The notes below the pieces were generated by a model that searched no databases, was not told the DNA's origin, and saw only the letters and a list, made by a program, of their open reading frames with translations. A stretch of DNA of 64,000 bases, taken from Staphylococcus cohnii subsp. cohnii. Lineage in GTDB: Bacteria > Bacillota > Bacilli > Staphylococcales > Staphylococcaceae. Shown here piece after piece: positions 53,284 through 60,582 of this stretch. The number at the start of each line of letters is the position of its first letter. The first letter of the stretch is position 1. A program made the translations under genes and the position numbers. The stretch covers positions 62,001 to 126,000 of the forward strand of contig NZ_PPQC01000036.1 of assembly GCF_002902365.1 (NCBI RefSeq). Direction: 5' to 3'.

Positions 53284-53951
53284 TCTGCTTTTTCTCCTTT
53301 CAACATCTTATTCAGCTTCTCGTCTACATCAAGCCAGCTGTCTGTAAGATGATATTTCTTGTTAAAGCTATCCATGCCTATTTGATGCTGCTCTGTATGA
53401 TGGTTTCTACACAGCGCTAACACTTTATTTCCATAATGGTCTATCTTATTTCTGTTGCGTCCTCTACCTACTGCTTGATAATGTGCTAAGTCGGCATTCT
53501 TAGCCCCACAGACAACACATGTTCTGTTTATGGTAGATTTATATATAAAATACTTATCGTTGCTCATAAGGTCGCTAGTGGCTTTGTGGATAGGTATGTT
53601 ATTTGCGAATATAAAATCAAGTATCAACTCGATTAATTCACTCGCCTGTCGTCTACTGCAGTTGCTTAACGAAATAGGTTCATAACCGTGTAAGAACTCC
53701 AATTGTTTTTGGAACATATACCGTAAGTAGTCCATTGGCTGTCCGTAGTGATTGAATATATCTCTTATCATTGCGAATACTTTTCTACGTTGCTTATCGG
53801 TTATTTTGTATGGATCACTTACGATTACGTCGCATTCTACTTCTAGTCCGTTATCTAACAGTAAGAAGTCTTTATTTTCTAAAGTTACACCCTCGATGAC
53901 AGCAGTTATTGTGCCGTCATCTTGCTGGATGTAGTTTTTAATAATTGGCAT
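53280..53951 (-). CDS. Putative HNHc nuclease of the recombination module
   Basis: This 223-residue protein has a C-terminal HNH-like zinc site: CVVCGAKNADLAHYQAVGRG, then ALCRNHHTEQHQIG. An N-terminal domain (KITDKQRRKVFAMIRDIFNH, YGQPMDYLRYMFQKQLEF) is typical of the family annotated putative HNHc nuclease in staphylococcal phages, next to ssb and erf. The ATG at 53951 follows AAGGTGATGTA. It overlaps the initiator start by 4 nt. Confidence 0.86.
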   Translation of the reverse strand: MPIIKNYIQQDDGTITAVIEGVTLENKDFLLLDNGLEVECDVIVSDPYKITDKQRRKVFAMIRDIFNHYGQPMDYLRYMFQKQLEFLHGYEPISLSNCSRRQASELIELILDFIFANNIPIHKATSDLMSNDKYFIYKSTINRTCVVCGAKNADLAHYQAVGRGRNRNKIDHYGNKVLALCRNHHTEQHQIGMDSFNKKYHLTDSWLDVDEKLNKMLKGEKAD

Positions 53952-53979
53952 TACATCACCTTGTTTATATTGCATACAA

Positions 53980-54420
53980 TTAAAATGGCAAATCGTCCGG
54001 GTCCACATCTACACCGTTTGCAAATGGATTGTCATTGCTTAACTGTTGGTTATTTGTGCCAGTCTGTTGTCCTTTTGAAACATTCTGTTTCTGTTCGTTA
54101 TTCTTTGTCTCTAAGAACTGTACGCTGTCCGTAACAACTTCGGTAACGAAAATACGACGCCCCTCTTGGTTTTCATAGCTACGTGATTGGATACGGCCAT
54201 CAACACCAGCTAAATGGCCTTTAAATAAGTATTTGTTTACATTCTCTGCTTGCTTTCTAAATACAACACAGTTTATAAAATCTGCTTCACGTTCACCTTG
54301 CGCATTTGTGAATGTACGATTGACTGCTAACGTGAAAGTTGCGACATTCACGCCAGATGGTGTTGTTCTGAATTCTGGGTCTTTAGTTAAACGACCGACT
54401 AAAATTACTCTGTTTATCAT
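53980..54420 (-). CDS. ssb: Single-stranded DNA-binding protein
   Basis: This 146-residue OB-fold protein starts [20 protein letters not shown]. The core [20 protein letters not shown] and the acidic interaction tip DPDDLPF are intact. It coats ssDNA during phage replication and recombination. It follows the erf gene by 2 nt and precedes the HNHc nuclease. Confidence 0.95.
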   Translation of the reverse strand: MINRVILVGRLTKDPEFRTTPSGVNVATFTLAVNRTFTNAQGEREADFINCVVFRKQAENVNKYLFKGHLAGVDGRIQSRSYENQEGRRIFVTEVVTDSVQFLETKNNEQKQNVSKGQQTGTNNQQLSNDNPFANGVDVDPDDLPF

Positions 54421-54422
54421 GT

Positions 54423-55070
54423 TTATTCAATCTCCTTTAACCATGTTTGTATGGACTTTCTACTTTTATTGATTTTATCGTTACTCAATTCATCAATATT
54501 CATATTTTTTAAAAAGCTTATTTTTCCTTTAAAATCTTCTGTTTTGTTATTTCGTTCTACCTCATTTATAAAATCGTTTATTTCTTTTTCTAATAACGCT
54601 TTAATTTCAGGGTCTACTTTTGAATATTTATCTTGTTTTTCTTTTGCATCTGCATCGTCTTCATCAGTTGGAATGTTGAAGAATTTCATTAAGAAATAAC
54701 GTTCTGCGTACGTTAATGCCGTACCATGTGCTTGTGAAATATCACTTTGTTGTCCGAAAGCATGATAACTAATATCCAATTGTTCTTCTGGCTTATCAGC
54801 ATTAATCCATTTGTAGTTAAGGTCCATCTCTACAACGAAATCTACTACTTCATAACCTTTTTTATTCTTGTATGAGTGCGTAGTCCATTGTTCATTTGAC
54901 GTACTAGGTACAAGTAATAAATTATGCTCGACCATTTTACTTCTGATACGATGTAATATTTGCGAACCAGATACATAGGAGTAGTTGTAACCCTTAGTAT
55001 CCTTTGTAAATCCATCTATATTTGCTTTTACATCTGCTATCTTTTGATATAAATTTAATTCTTCACTCAT
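54423..55070 (-). CDS. ERF-family single-strand annealing protein
   Basis: This 215-residue protein matches the ERF superfamily: [33 protein letters not shown], and the signature [18 protein letters not shown] followed by DEDDAD. ERF proteins anneal complementary strands, and the adjacent SSB and RusA complete a recombination set. It overlaps the upstream small gene by 8 nt. Confidence 0.9.
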   Translation of the reverse strand: MSEELNLYQKIADVKANIDGFTKDTKGYNYSYVSGSQILHRIRSKMVEHNLLLVPSTSNEQWTTHSYKNKKGYEVVDFVVEMDLNYKWINADKPEEQLDISYHAFGQQSDISQAHGTALTYAERYFLMKFFNIPTDEDDADAKEKQDKYSKVDPEIKALLEKEINDFINEVERNNKTEDFKGKISFLKNMNIDELSNDKINKSRKSIQTWLKEIE

Positions 55071-55317
55071 TTACTTCAACCCTCTCACTTCTTTGTATCT
55101 TTATATGAGTTGATTCATATATAATTTTGTCGTGTAGTGACCAGTCGATTTCTAACACTTCGAAATCTTCTTCGAAAAATTTACGTGCTGTTTCTTCTTC
55201 GTCTGTATACTCAACTTTGGGCGCTCGTTCAGTTGGACGATTGTTTACATAATGATCTACATTCTTGTGAACGATTCTGCAATATTCCTTTCTAGACAAT
55301 GATTTTTCCTTCGCCAT
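55063..55317 (-). CDS. Small phage protein upstream of erf, unknown function
   Basis: This 84-residue charged protein (MAKEKSLSRKEYCRIVHKNV) has no recognised domain. The ATG at 55317 is 9 nt from GAGGTG. It is coupled to erf by an 8-nt overlap and probably belongs to the recombination module. Confidence 0.66.
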   Translation of the reverse strand: MAKEKSLSRKEYCRIVHKNVDHYVNNRPTERAPKVEYTDEEETARKFFEEDFEVLEIDWSLHDKIIYESTHIKIQRSERVEVNE

Positions 55318-55378
55318 TTGACGAAACACCTCTATTCCGTGTATATTTAAGTTGTATATTTTGTAAATCGTTTGACTG

Positions 55379-55555
55379 TTAGCAATTGCCGTTGCTTTCA
55401 GTCTTTTTTATTGCGTCAAGAAACTTATCCCAGAACCAATACAGTCCGAAACCTGCCATTACCGATAACAACATACCGATGTAGAAATCGTTTGTCGCTA
55501 CGCCTATTGCTATTGTTGAGAATGGCATAGATAGAAATGTTAATAGTGTTCTCAT
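55379..55555 (-). CDS. Small phage membrane protein, 58 residues
   Basis: The frame encodes MRTLLTFLSMPFSTIAIGVA, a second hydrophobic stretch (YIGMLLSVMAGFGLYWFW) and a charged tail. Two membrane helices are likely. AAAGGAG lies 7 nt before the ATG. Small membrane proteins in this position (DUF1270-like) are usual in staphylococcal phages. Confidence 0.72.
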   Translation of the reverse strand: MRTLLTFLSMPFSTIAIGVATNDFYIGMLLSVMAGFGLYWFWDKFLDAIKKTESNGNC

Positions 55556-55559
55556 GTAA

Positions 55560-55766
55560 TCACTCCTTTCCTTTTAGTATTTCTTCCGGTATTTCGTGGT
55601 ACGGGAATTTTTCTTGAAACATTTTAACTGGTACTCTGCCTGAAATAGTAAAGTATCCTTGTTTTTCCATTTCTTCGTTCATACGCTTGATATATTTGCA
55701 TGCGGTAGATGCTGAGACCTCCAATACATTTCCTACTTCTTTTGAAGTTAGTACGTTTTTAATCAT
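55560..55766 (-). CDS. Small HTH DNA-binding protein (excisionase-like)
   Basis: This 68-residue protein has an N-terminal helix-turn-helix (LTSKEVGNVLEVSASTACKY) followed by a beta-wing-like segment (GYFTISGRVPVKMFQ), the pattern of HTH_17/MerR-type excisionases. It could be Xis or an early regulator; nothing here decides. A consensus AGGAGG precedes the ATG. Confidence 0.72.
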   Translation of the reverse strand: MIKNVLTSKEVGNVLEVSASTACKYIKRMNEEMEKQGYFTISGRVPVKMFQEKFPYHEIPEEILKGKE

Positions 55767-55812
55767 TACGTTTCCTCCTATTGTTCGATTTTTATATTGC
55801 GTAACGTGTTTC

Positions 55813-55821
55813 TGTTATAAT
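55813..55821 (+). promoter_or_regulatory. Extended -10 promoter of the lone plus-strand early gene
   Basis: TGTTATAAT, an extended -10, lies just upstream of AAGGAGGTG (55827-55835) and the ATG at 55843. It implies a very short leader of about 15 nt. No clear -35 is seen. Confidence 0.5.
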
Positions 55822-55842
55822 CACCTAAGGAGGTGAAATAAT

Positions 55843-56052
55843 ATGAATGCAAAATCAATAAACGATTCATTAAATGACAATTATGCTGTAGTGGTTAAAT
55901 ATATTAATGGCAAACACACTACTGTAACTCGTTCTGAAATCATTGATGAATCAACTATCTTTGCAAATGAAAACCAATTTATAAACTTGAACAATGTTAC
56001 AAATGCGATAGTTTGCAAAGATGAACGTCAAGCAAGTAATGCTGCTCGCTAA
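55843..56052 (+). CDS. Lone plus-strand phage gene in the early region, unknown function
   Basis: This 69-residue protein (NDNYAVVVKYINGKHTTVTR) has the full ribosome site AAGGAGGTGA spaced 7 nt from the ATG and an upstream extended -10 promoter. It runs against the surrounding minus-strand early genes and its last 4 nt overlap the end of the convergent gene at 56049. No domain recognised. Such isolated counter-strand genes are often expressed in the lysogen. Confidence 0.75.
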   Translation: MNAKSINDSLNDNYAVVVKYINGKHTTVTRSEIIDESTIFANENQFINLNNVTNAIVCKDERQASNAAR

Positions 56053-56261
56053 TAATTGAACGCTGTAGCACGTATTGCTTCAATCAACTTCGCAGCAGCT
56101 TCAACCTGTTGTGGAGTTGGTTCTTTTCTCGTTTTTTCTAAAACTACTTTCAATGTTTCCATTTCTTCTACTAGCACTTCATTGTTTAATTCTTTAAAAT
56201 TTTTCATGTTATTCTCTCCTTTAGATATATCTACTTCTAAACCTTTAATTTTATCCGTCAT
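56049..56261 (-). CDS. Small phage protein with two alternative starts
   Basis: The frame reads 70 residues from the ATG at 56261 (after AGGAGG, 8 nt) or 52 residues from a second ATG at 56207 (after AAAGGAG, 7 nt). Both starts have good ribosome sites. The C-terminal part (LVEEMETLKVVLEKTRKEPT) is helical and charged. Function unknown. It is the first small gene downstream of the ParB-like terminator. Confidence 0.65.
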   Translation of the reverse strand: MTDKIKGLEVDISKGENNMKNFKELNNEVLVEEMETLKVVLEKTRKEPTPQQVEAAAKLIEAIRATAFNY

Positions 56262-56354
56262 TGAAATTCCTCCTACTGTTCGATTTGTGATGCGGTCCTC
56301 TTTAAGGGTGTCCACATTATGGACAGCCTTTTATTTCTACACACAATATGTGTA

Positions 56355-56381
56355 ATAATTGAGGTGGCGAGTAACCACCTC
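56355..56381 (-). terminator. Hairpin downstream of the ParB-like gene
   Basis: GAGGTGG TTACTCG CCACCTC forms a perfect 7-bp stem followed on the minus strand by AATTATTAC. It lies about 40 nt after the stop and separates the DUF3102/ParB-like pair from the rest of the early operon. Confidence 0.68.
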
Positions 56382-56418
56382 GTGTGGTATAATTATGTTG
56401 TTGATATTTACTCTTTGG

Positions 56419-57267
56419 CTATCCATTTAGGGTAGTCTTTTTTTGTGCCCAGTCTTTTCTAGTGTTTTCAATAATTAACTCACCATTATTTTTAATGTAG
56501 TATTCTATAAATAAAGGACTATCCTGACTTAATTTGTCATTGTATTTATCAATAAATTCTTTCAATGCTTCAGTAAGGTTATAACCTTTAGTTCTTAAAT
56601 CATCATCGAATTTTTTCTGCAACACTTTTCTTATCAATCTATCACCATCAAAACCTTCTATTCTAAATAAGGAATAAAGAGCTAATGCTGGTTTTGTCCT
56701 TTTAGGTGTATCAGTTTCTTTTCTAAATTTTTCATAATACTTAAAGAAGTTAAGTGTTTCTTCAAAATTAATAAATTCAAAATTTCCTGATTTAATAAGT
56801 TCGGTAATACCTGAAGAAGTAGTCTTATTTCTCGCTACTGAAATAACAACTGTAGTACCTGCATATTTTTTATTAAGTAAATTTAATAGTGATACATATT
56901 CTTCTGAACCTTGATTTGCATAACTTTCAATATAATTCAACATATTCCATTTTCTTTGCGTTGTGTTCATTCTTACTATGTCGTGTTCATTTAATCCCGG
57001 TTTAATAATATATTCGACTGGTACACCTGCTTTTCTAGCGTGTTCCACTCTGTGTTGACCATCTATTACAACCATATGCTCATTTACAATAACTGGACTT
57101 ATAAATCCTTCTTCGGCTTGTTCTAGCATTTCCTTTGTAATAAGAACATTTCGATTAAATTTAGTAAATTTGAAAATATCTAAATCCTCTGTTTTATATA
57201 CTTCATTTACTGGTAATTTCAATTCTCTTTGCTTAAAATCTTTTCCGTTGATATCTACTCTTTTCAT
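56419..57267 (-). CDS. ParB/Srx-fold protein
   Basis: This 282-residue protein has an N-terminal ParB-like domain with FISPVIVNEHMVVIDGQHRV (VIDGQHR at residues 67-73), the phosphate-binding signature of the ParB/Sulfiredoxin fold now known to bind CTP or ATP in some members. The C-terminal 180 residues are helical and unlike canonical ParB; no centromere-binding HTH is obvious. It starts 3 nt after the DUF3102 stop, in an operon directly downstream of cro. Possible roles are DNA nicking, transcription control or partition-like behaviour. None is demonstrated. Confidence 0.78.
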   Translation of the reverse strand: MKRVDINGKDFKQRELKLPVNEVYKTEDLDIFKFTKFNRNVLITKEMLEQAEEGFISPVIVNEHMVVIDGQHRVEHARKAGVPVEYIIKPGLNEHDIVRMNTTQRKWNMLNYIESYANQGSEEYVSLLNLLNKKYAGTTVVISVARNKTTSSGITELIKSGNFEFINFEETLNFFKYYEKFRKETDTPKRTKPALALYSLFRIEGFDGDRLIRKVLQKKFDDDLRTKGYNLTEALKEFIDKYNDKLSQDSPLFIEYYIKNNGELIIENTRKDWAQKKTTLNG

Positions 57268-57270
57268 AAT

Positions 57271-58083
57271 CTATTGCTCCTTTAATATTTTTTTTATTTT
57301 TTCTATTTCATTTAATGCATTTTCTTTATTTATATGATGGTTGTAATGATCGATAAACTTTTCTACAGGTTTTAACAAATGAATAAAAATTGGTGTGTAA
57401 TCTTTGTTGTCATCTTTTCCAGTGAATTCAGTAGTTTCATTTGGCTGATTCATAATATCTCTAACTTCATTTCTAAAATCATCTGCTTGCTTTTTGTAAT
57501 ACTCACGTTCACTTTGTAAATGTTCATTCATATTTTTAATGCTTTGATAATCCTCTGGCTCCATGTATTTCTCAATCACTTCCGGATCTCTATCCTCTGC
57601 CTCTTCTAACTGTTTACGTGCAATTGATTCAGAACGTTGTGCTTGTTCTAGTTGGGATTCTAGTTGGGATTTTTCTTCGTCGCGTTGTTTGAGTTGTTTT
57701 TTGTATTTTTCTAATTCTCTAGTTGTCGCTTCATCTATTGACTTGTTACCATTTTCGGTTTCGATACCGTTTTCTATAACGTGATTGCGTTGTTCTTCAG
57801 GCATAGTTGCTAATTGGTATAATGCTTTAATTCCTAAATGCAACACCGGTGTTGTATTTGAACTTCGAAACTCTTCTGCTATTTTTATGAACCTCTGAGC
57901 TTGTTGTTTGTGCATTCCTACATTTTCAAGCCATTTACCAAATTCACCATGTACAAGATCGTTCTCTTTCACATGTTTTAATCTTCGACCAATTTCAAAT
58001 ATGGATTGACCTGCAATGTTTTGATAACTTTTAATTTCTGTTTCGATAGTTGTTAAGTCATCACTGAGTTGTAATTCATTCAA
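57271..58083 (-). CDS. DUF3102 protein with long coiled coil
   Basis: This 270-residue protein has a DUF3102 N-terminal domain (AGQSIFEIGRRLKHVKENDL, HGEFGKWLENVGMHKQQAQR, FIKIAEEF) and then about 90 residues of Gln/Glu/Lys-rich coiled coil. DUF3102 resembles plasmid and phage DNA-binding or partition accessory proteins. It starts with TTG, 8 nt after AGGAGG, immediately after the Cro-like gene, and is paired with a ParB-like gene. Confidence 0.8.
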   Translation of the reverse strand: MNELQLSDDLTTIETEIKSYQNIAGQSIFEIGRRLKHVKENDLVHGEFGKWLENVGMHKQQAQRFIKIAEEFRSSNTTPVLHLGIKALYQLATMPEEQRNHVIENGIETENGNKSIDEATTRELEKYKKQLKQRDEEKSQLESQLEQAQRSESIARKQLEEAEDRDPEVIEKYMEPEDYQSIKNMNEHLQSEREYYKKQADDFRNEVRDIMNQPNETTEFTGKDDNKDYTPIFIHLLKPVEKFIDHYNHHINKENALNEIEKIKKILKEQ

Positions 58084-58335
58084 TTAATTTACCTCCTTGT
58101 TTTTATTTTGTTCTCTATCGGGAACGTTATGTGTAAAAAAAATATCTAAGTTATTAGTTTCGTAACCTAATATTTTAGCCATTTTTATAAACTCATTTGC
58201 ACCGATATCTACAAATCCGTTTTCTCTTTTGGCATAAGGTGTTCTTGTTTTCCACCCCATTTTGTGAGCCATCTCATCTTGCGTAATTCCACAAGCAATT
58301 CTTTCGGCTCTCAATCGCTTGAGATTCAGTATCAT
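58084..58335 (-). CDS. Cro-like XRE-family regulator
   Basis: This 83-residue protein has an HTH_XRE domain (LKRLRAERIACGITQDEMAH, KMGWKTRTPYAKRENG). It is divergent from the CI-like gene across a 193-nt operator region, the position of Cro. GGAGGTGA lies 6 nt before the ATG. It should promote lytic early transcription by repressing the lysogeny promoter. Confidence 0.88.
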   Translation of the reverse strand: MILNLKRLRAERIACGITQDEMAHKMGWKTRTPYAKRENGFVDIGANEFIKMAKILGYETNNLDIFFTHNVPDREQNKNKEVN

Positions 58336-58351
58336 ATTGTCACCTCCAATC

Positions 58352-58501
58352 GTTCTCGTTTGAGAACTGTATATAACTTAACACGCTTCGTTCTCGTTGG
58401 TCAACACTTTTGTTATTTTTTTACTCAAAAAAGTTTTTTCTTCCTATATATTGTATTCTTTTGGGAACGGTGTTATAATCAAGATGTTCACTTAAGAGAA
58501 C
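58352..58501. promoter_or_regulatory. Lysogeny-switch operators and promoters
   Basis: Palindromic operators with the pattern GTTCTC-N4-GAGAAC occur at 58352-58367 (perfect) and 58486-58501 (GTTCAC TTAA GAGAAC, one mismatch). Half-conserved copies lie at 58390-58405 and 58453-58468. The plus-strand promoter TTGTAT-N17-TATAAT (58451-58479, extended TGT) for the repressor is overlapped by one half-conserved copy and the last operator lies at its start point. A minus-strand -35 (TTGACC, near 58400) may serve cro. Confidence 0.78.
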
Positions 58502-58528
58502 AAATAAATTATTCGGGAGATACTAAAA

Positions 58529-58861
58529 ATGAGAACAAATGATGAAATAATCACGGTAATTAAAACAACATTAAAAGAACAAAACATGTCACTTAGTGAA
58601 TTGGCTCGTCGTGTGGGAATGGCTAAATCCGCTGTATCACGTTATTTAAATTTAACTAGAGAGTTCCCTTTGAATCGTGCAGAAGATTTTGCTAAAGCAC
58701 TTCATATTAGTACTGAATATTTACTTGGGTTTGAAGAAAATGAACAAGAACAACCAGAACAAGACACAATCGCAGCACATTTTGATAAAGATGGCTTAAC
58801 AGAAGATGAAATAGAAGAAGTTAATAAATTCATAGAATGGGTTAAGAATAGAGATAAGTAA
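58529..58861 (+). CDS. CI-like repressor without protease domain
   Basis: This 110-residue protein has an N-terminal XRE HTH (MSLSELARRVGMAKSAVSRY) and a short acidic C-terminal helix (GLTEDEIEEVNKFIEWVKNR), with no S24/LexA peptidase domain. With an ImmA-like protease gene 11 nt downstream, derepression is probably by ImmA-type cleavage and not RecA-stimulated self-cleavage. CGGGAGA precedes the ATG. Binding to the GTTCTC-type operators is inferred. Confidence 0.87.
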   Translation: MRTNDEIITVIKTTLKEQNMSLSELARRVGMAKSAVSRYLNLTREFPLNRAEDFAKALHISTEYLLGFEENEQEQPEQDTIAAHFDKDGLTEDEIEEVNKFIEWVKNRDK

Positions 58862-58872
58862 GGGGTTTTTGT

Positions 58873-59337
58873 ATGGGGTTATACGAAGATTTATGTATGG
58901 CAAACGAAAATGTAGAAATTAAAGAAACCAGTCGCTTACCTAGTTTTCAACCCGGTTGTTATATAAATGGAGAAATTTTTATAAAAAATAACATATCTGA
59001 CATTAGAAAAGCAGAAGTGTTATTTGAAGAATTAGGTCATCATGAAAAGACATATGGGAATATACTTGACCAGTCTAAATGGATTAACCGTAAATTTGAA
59101 AATTACGCAGTAAGACATGGTTATCAAGCTGCCCTACCATTACGTTTAATTATAGAAGCATATCATTATGGAATAAGTAACTTACACGAGTTGGCAGAAT
59201 ATGTCGAGTTAAGCGAAGAGTACATAATTAAAGTGATTGAGTTTTATAAAAAGAAATATGGTTTATCCACCTATTACAAAGGATACGTAATCAAGTTTGA
59301 ACCGTTACAAGTATTTGAATTTAAAAATTTAGATTAA
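58873..59337 (+). CDS. ImmA/IrrE-family metallopeptidase-like protein
   Basis: This 154-residue protein has the family motif EVLFEELGHHEKTYGN. The usual HExxHH is EELGHH here: the first His is replaced, a variant that is common in phage ImmA-like proteins. The remaining His and Glu residues could still hold a metal, but activity is uncertain. The adjacent repressor lacks its own protease domain, so an antirepressor role fits. It is cotranscribed with cI (11-nt gap). Confidence 0.85.
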   Translation: MGLYEDLCMANENVEIKETSRLPSFQPGCYINGEIFIKNNISDIRKAEVLFEELGHHEKTYGNILDQSKWINRKFENYAVRHGYQAALPLRLIIEAYHYGISNLHELAEYVELSEEYIIKVIEFYKKKYGLSTYYKGYVIKFEPLQVFEFKNLD

Positions 59338-59352
59338 AAGGAGTAATATATT

Positions 59353-59844
59353 ATGGCTAAAAAAACAAAAAACTTATCATTAGTTAAAGAAACAGTACTA
59401 AATGAAAATGAAGAAATACAATATAGTATATTTGGAACTTATGAAACTAAAACGTTAGGACAAGAAACAATTAAAAATGGCGTTTTAGTAGCAACGAATA
59501 AACGCATTATTTTTTACGCTAAAAGATTCAGTGGTTATGATTTAGAAAATTTTGATTATAATAAAATAAGTACATTTGAATTAAGTAAAAAATTTACTGG
59601 GAATACTTTGTCTTTTTATTCCAGTGGTAATAAAGTTAATATGAAATGGATAAATGATTCTGAATTGGATGATTTTATAGCTTATGTAAATGATAAAATG
59701 CAAGAACCAAAAGAAAAACCTTCTCAAACTGAAAATAAAAATGATAACTTAGAGCAAATCAAACAATTAAAAGAACTTTTAGATATGGAAGCAATAACGC
59801 AAGAAGAATTTGATTTAAAGAAAAAACAATTGTTAAATTTGTAA
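59353..59844 (+). CDS. PH-domain (bPH) plus SHOCT accessory protein
   Basis: This 163-residue protein has a bacterial PH-like domain over residues about 15-112 (NGVLVATNKRIIFYAKRFSG, SFYSSGNKVNMKW). A charged linker and a C-terminal SHOCT helix pair follow (LKELLDMEAITQEEFDLKKK). It lies in the lysogeny operon 15 nt after the ImmA-like gene, a slot used for genes expressed in the lysogen. Proteins of this architecture have no settled function. Superinfection immunity or membrane binding are guesses. Confidence 0.83.
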   Translation: MAKKTKNLSLVKETVLNENEEIQYSIFGTYETKTLGQETIKNGVLVATNKRIIFYAKRFSGYDLENFDYNKISTFELSKKFTGNTLSFYSSGNKVNMKWINDSELDDFIAYVNDKMQEPKEKPSQTENKNDNLEQIKQLKELLDMEAITQEEFDLKKKQLLNL

Positions 59845-59920
59845 ATTTGCATATACGATATGTTAGGTGAAGAAAAATTATTGGTCGTGTTGTCGCAAGT
59901 CAAAAAAACATATTAATACT

Positions 59921-59945
59921 AGCGTCCTTAGTGGCGCTTTTATAT
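59921..59945 (+). terminator. Terminator of the lysogeny operon
   Basis: AGCGTC CTTA GTGGCGCT forms a stem with a bulge, followed by TTTTATAT on the plus strand. It lies between the PH-SHOCT gene and the lipoprotein gene. Confidence 0.68.
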
Positions 59946-59972
59946 AAAATTTATTATTAAGGAGAATGTGAA

Positions 59973-60521
59973 GTGAAAAAGGTTTTATTTTTAATATTAG
60001 CAAGTTTCTTGGTATTAGCAGCATGTGGACAAGAAGAAAGTAAGTCGGAAGATAAGAAAGAAACAAAATCATCTAGCAAAGATAAAAAGAAAGAAGATAA
60101 GAAGTCAGATGATGATAAAAAAGACAATAAGAAATCAGATGAAGAAAAATCTAAAACAGATGATAAAAGTTCTGAACAAGTAGCAGATAATGAAAATGTA
60201 AATACAGAAGAACAACCTAACCAAACACAACAACAGCAAGCCCCTATTCAACAGGAACCTACCGACCAAGAAAAAATGGAGGCAAACGCAAAAGTAGCCA
60301 AAGAAAATGGTTACACAGGTATACCGAATGGAGATGCAGGTTTAATTGACCCAGAAGAAGCTAATAGACAACTTGAAGAAAATGAAGCTGCAATGGAGAG
60401 AGAAGAATCGCAAAAAGAAAGTGAAATAGATGCAATCAATGAAAAAATGGATGATCCTAACATTTCAGATGAACGATATAATGAATTAGTAGATGAATAT
60501 AATGCAAAAATTGAAGAATAA
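59973..60521 (+). CDS. Prophage-encoded lipoprotein
   Basis: This 182-residue protein has a lipoprotein signal peptide with lipobox LVLAAC (Cys18), then about 60 residues of Lys/Asp/Ser/Glu repeats, a Gln-rich linker, and a folded-looking C-terminal part (NGYTGIPNGDAGLIDPEEAN, DERYNELVDEYNAKIEE). It should be anchored outside the membrane. A GTG start follows AAGGAG. Phage-encoded lipoproteins next to integrase can block superinfecting DNA, but the sequence does not prove this. Confidence 0.85.
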   Translation: MKKVLFLILASFLVLAACGQEESKSEDKKETKSSSKDKKKEDKKSDDDKKDNKKSDEEKSKTDDKSSEQVADNENVNTEEQPNQTQQQQAPIQQEPTDQEKMEANAKVAKENGYTGIPNGDAGLIDPEEANRQLEENEAAMEREESQKESEIDAINEKMDDPNISDERYNELVDEYNAKIEE

Positions 60522-60527
60522 TTTTAC

Positions 60528-60555
60528 GGGTAGCTCGCCTACCCTTATTATTTTT
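60528..60555 (+). terminator. Terminator of the lipoprotein gene
   Basis: GGGTAG CTCGC CTACCC is followed by TTATTATTTTTTAT on the plus strand, 7 nt after the lipoprotein stop and before the integrase ribosome site. Confidence 0.88.
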
Positions 60556-60582
60556 TATCTTTTTTAGGAGGAATTGATAAAT

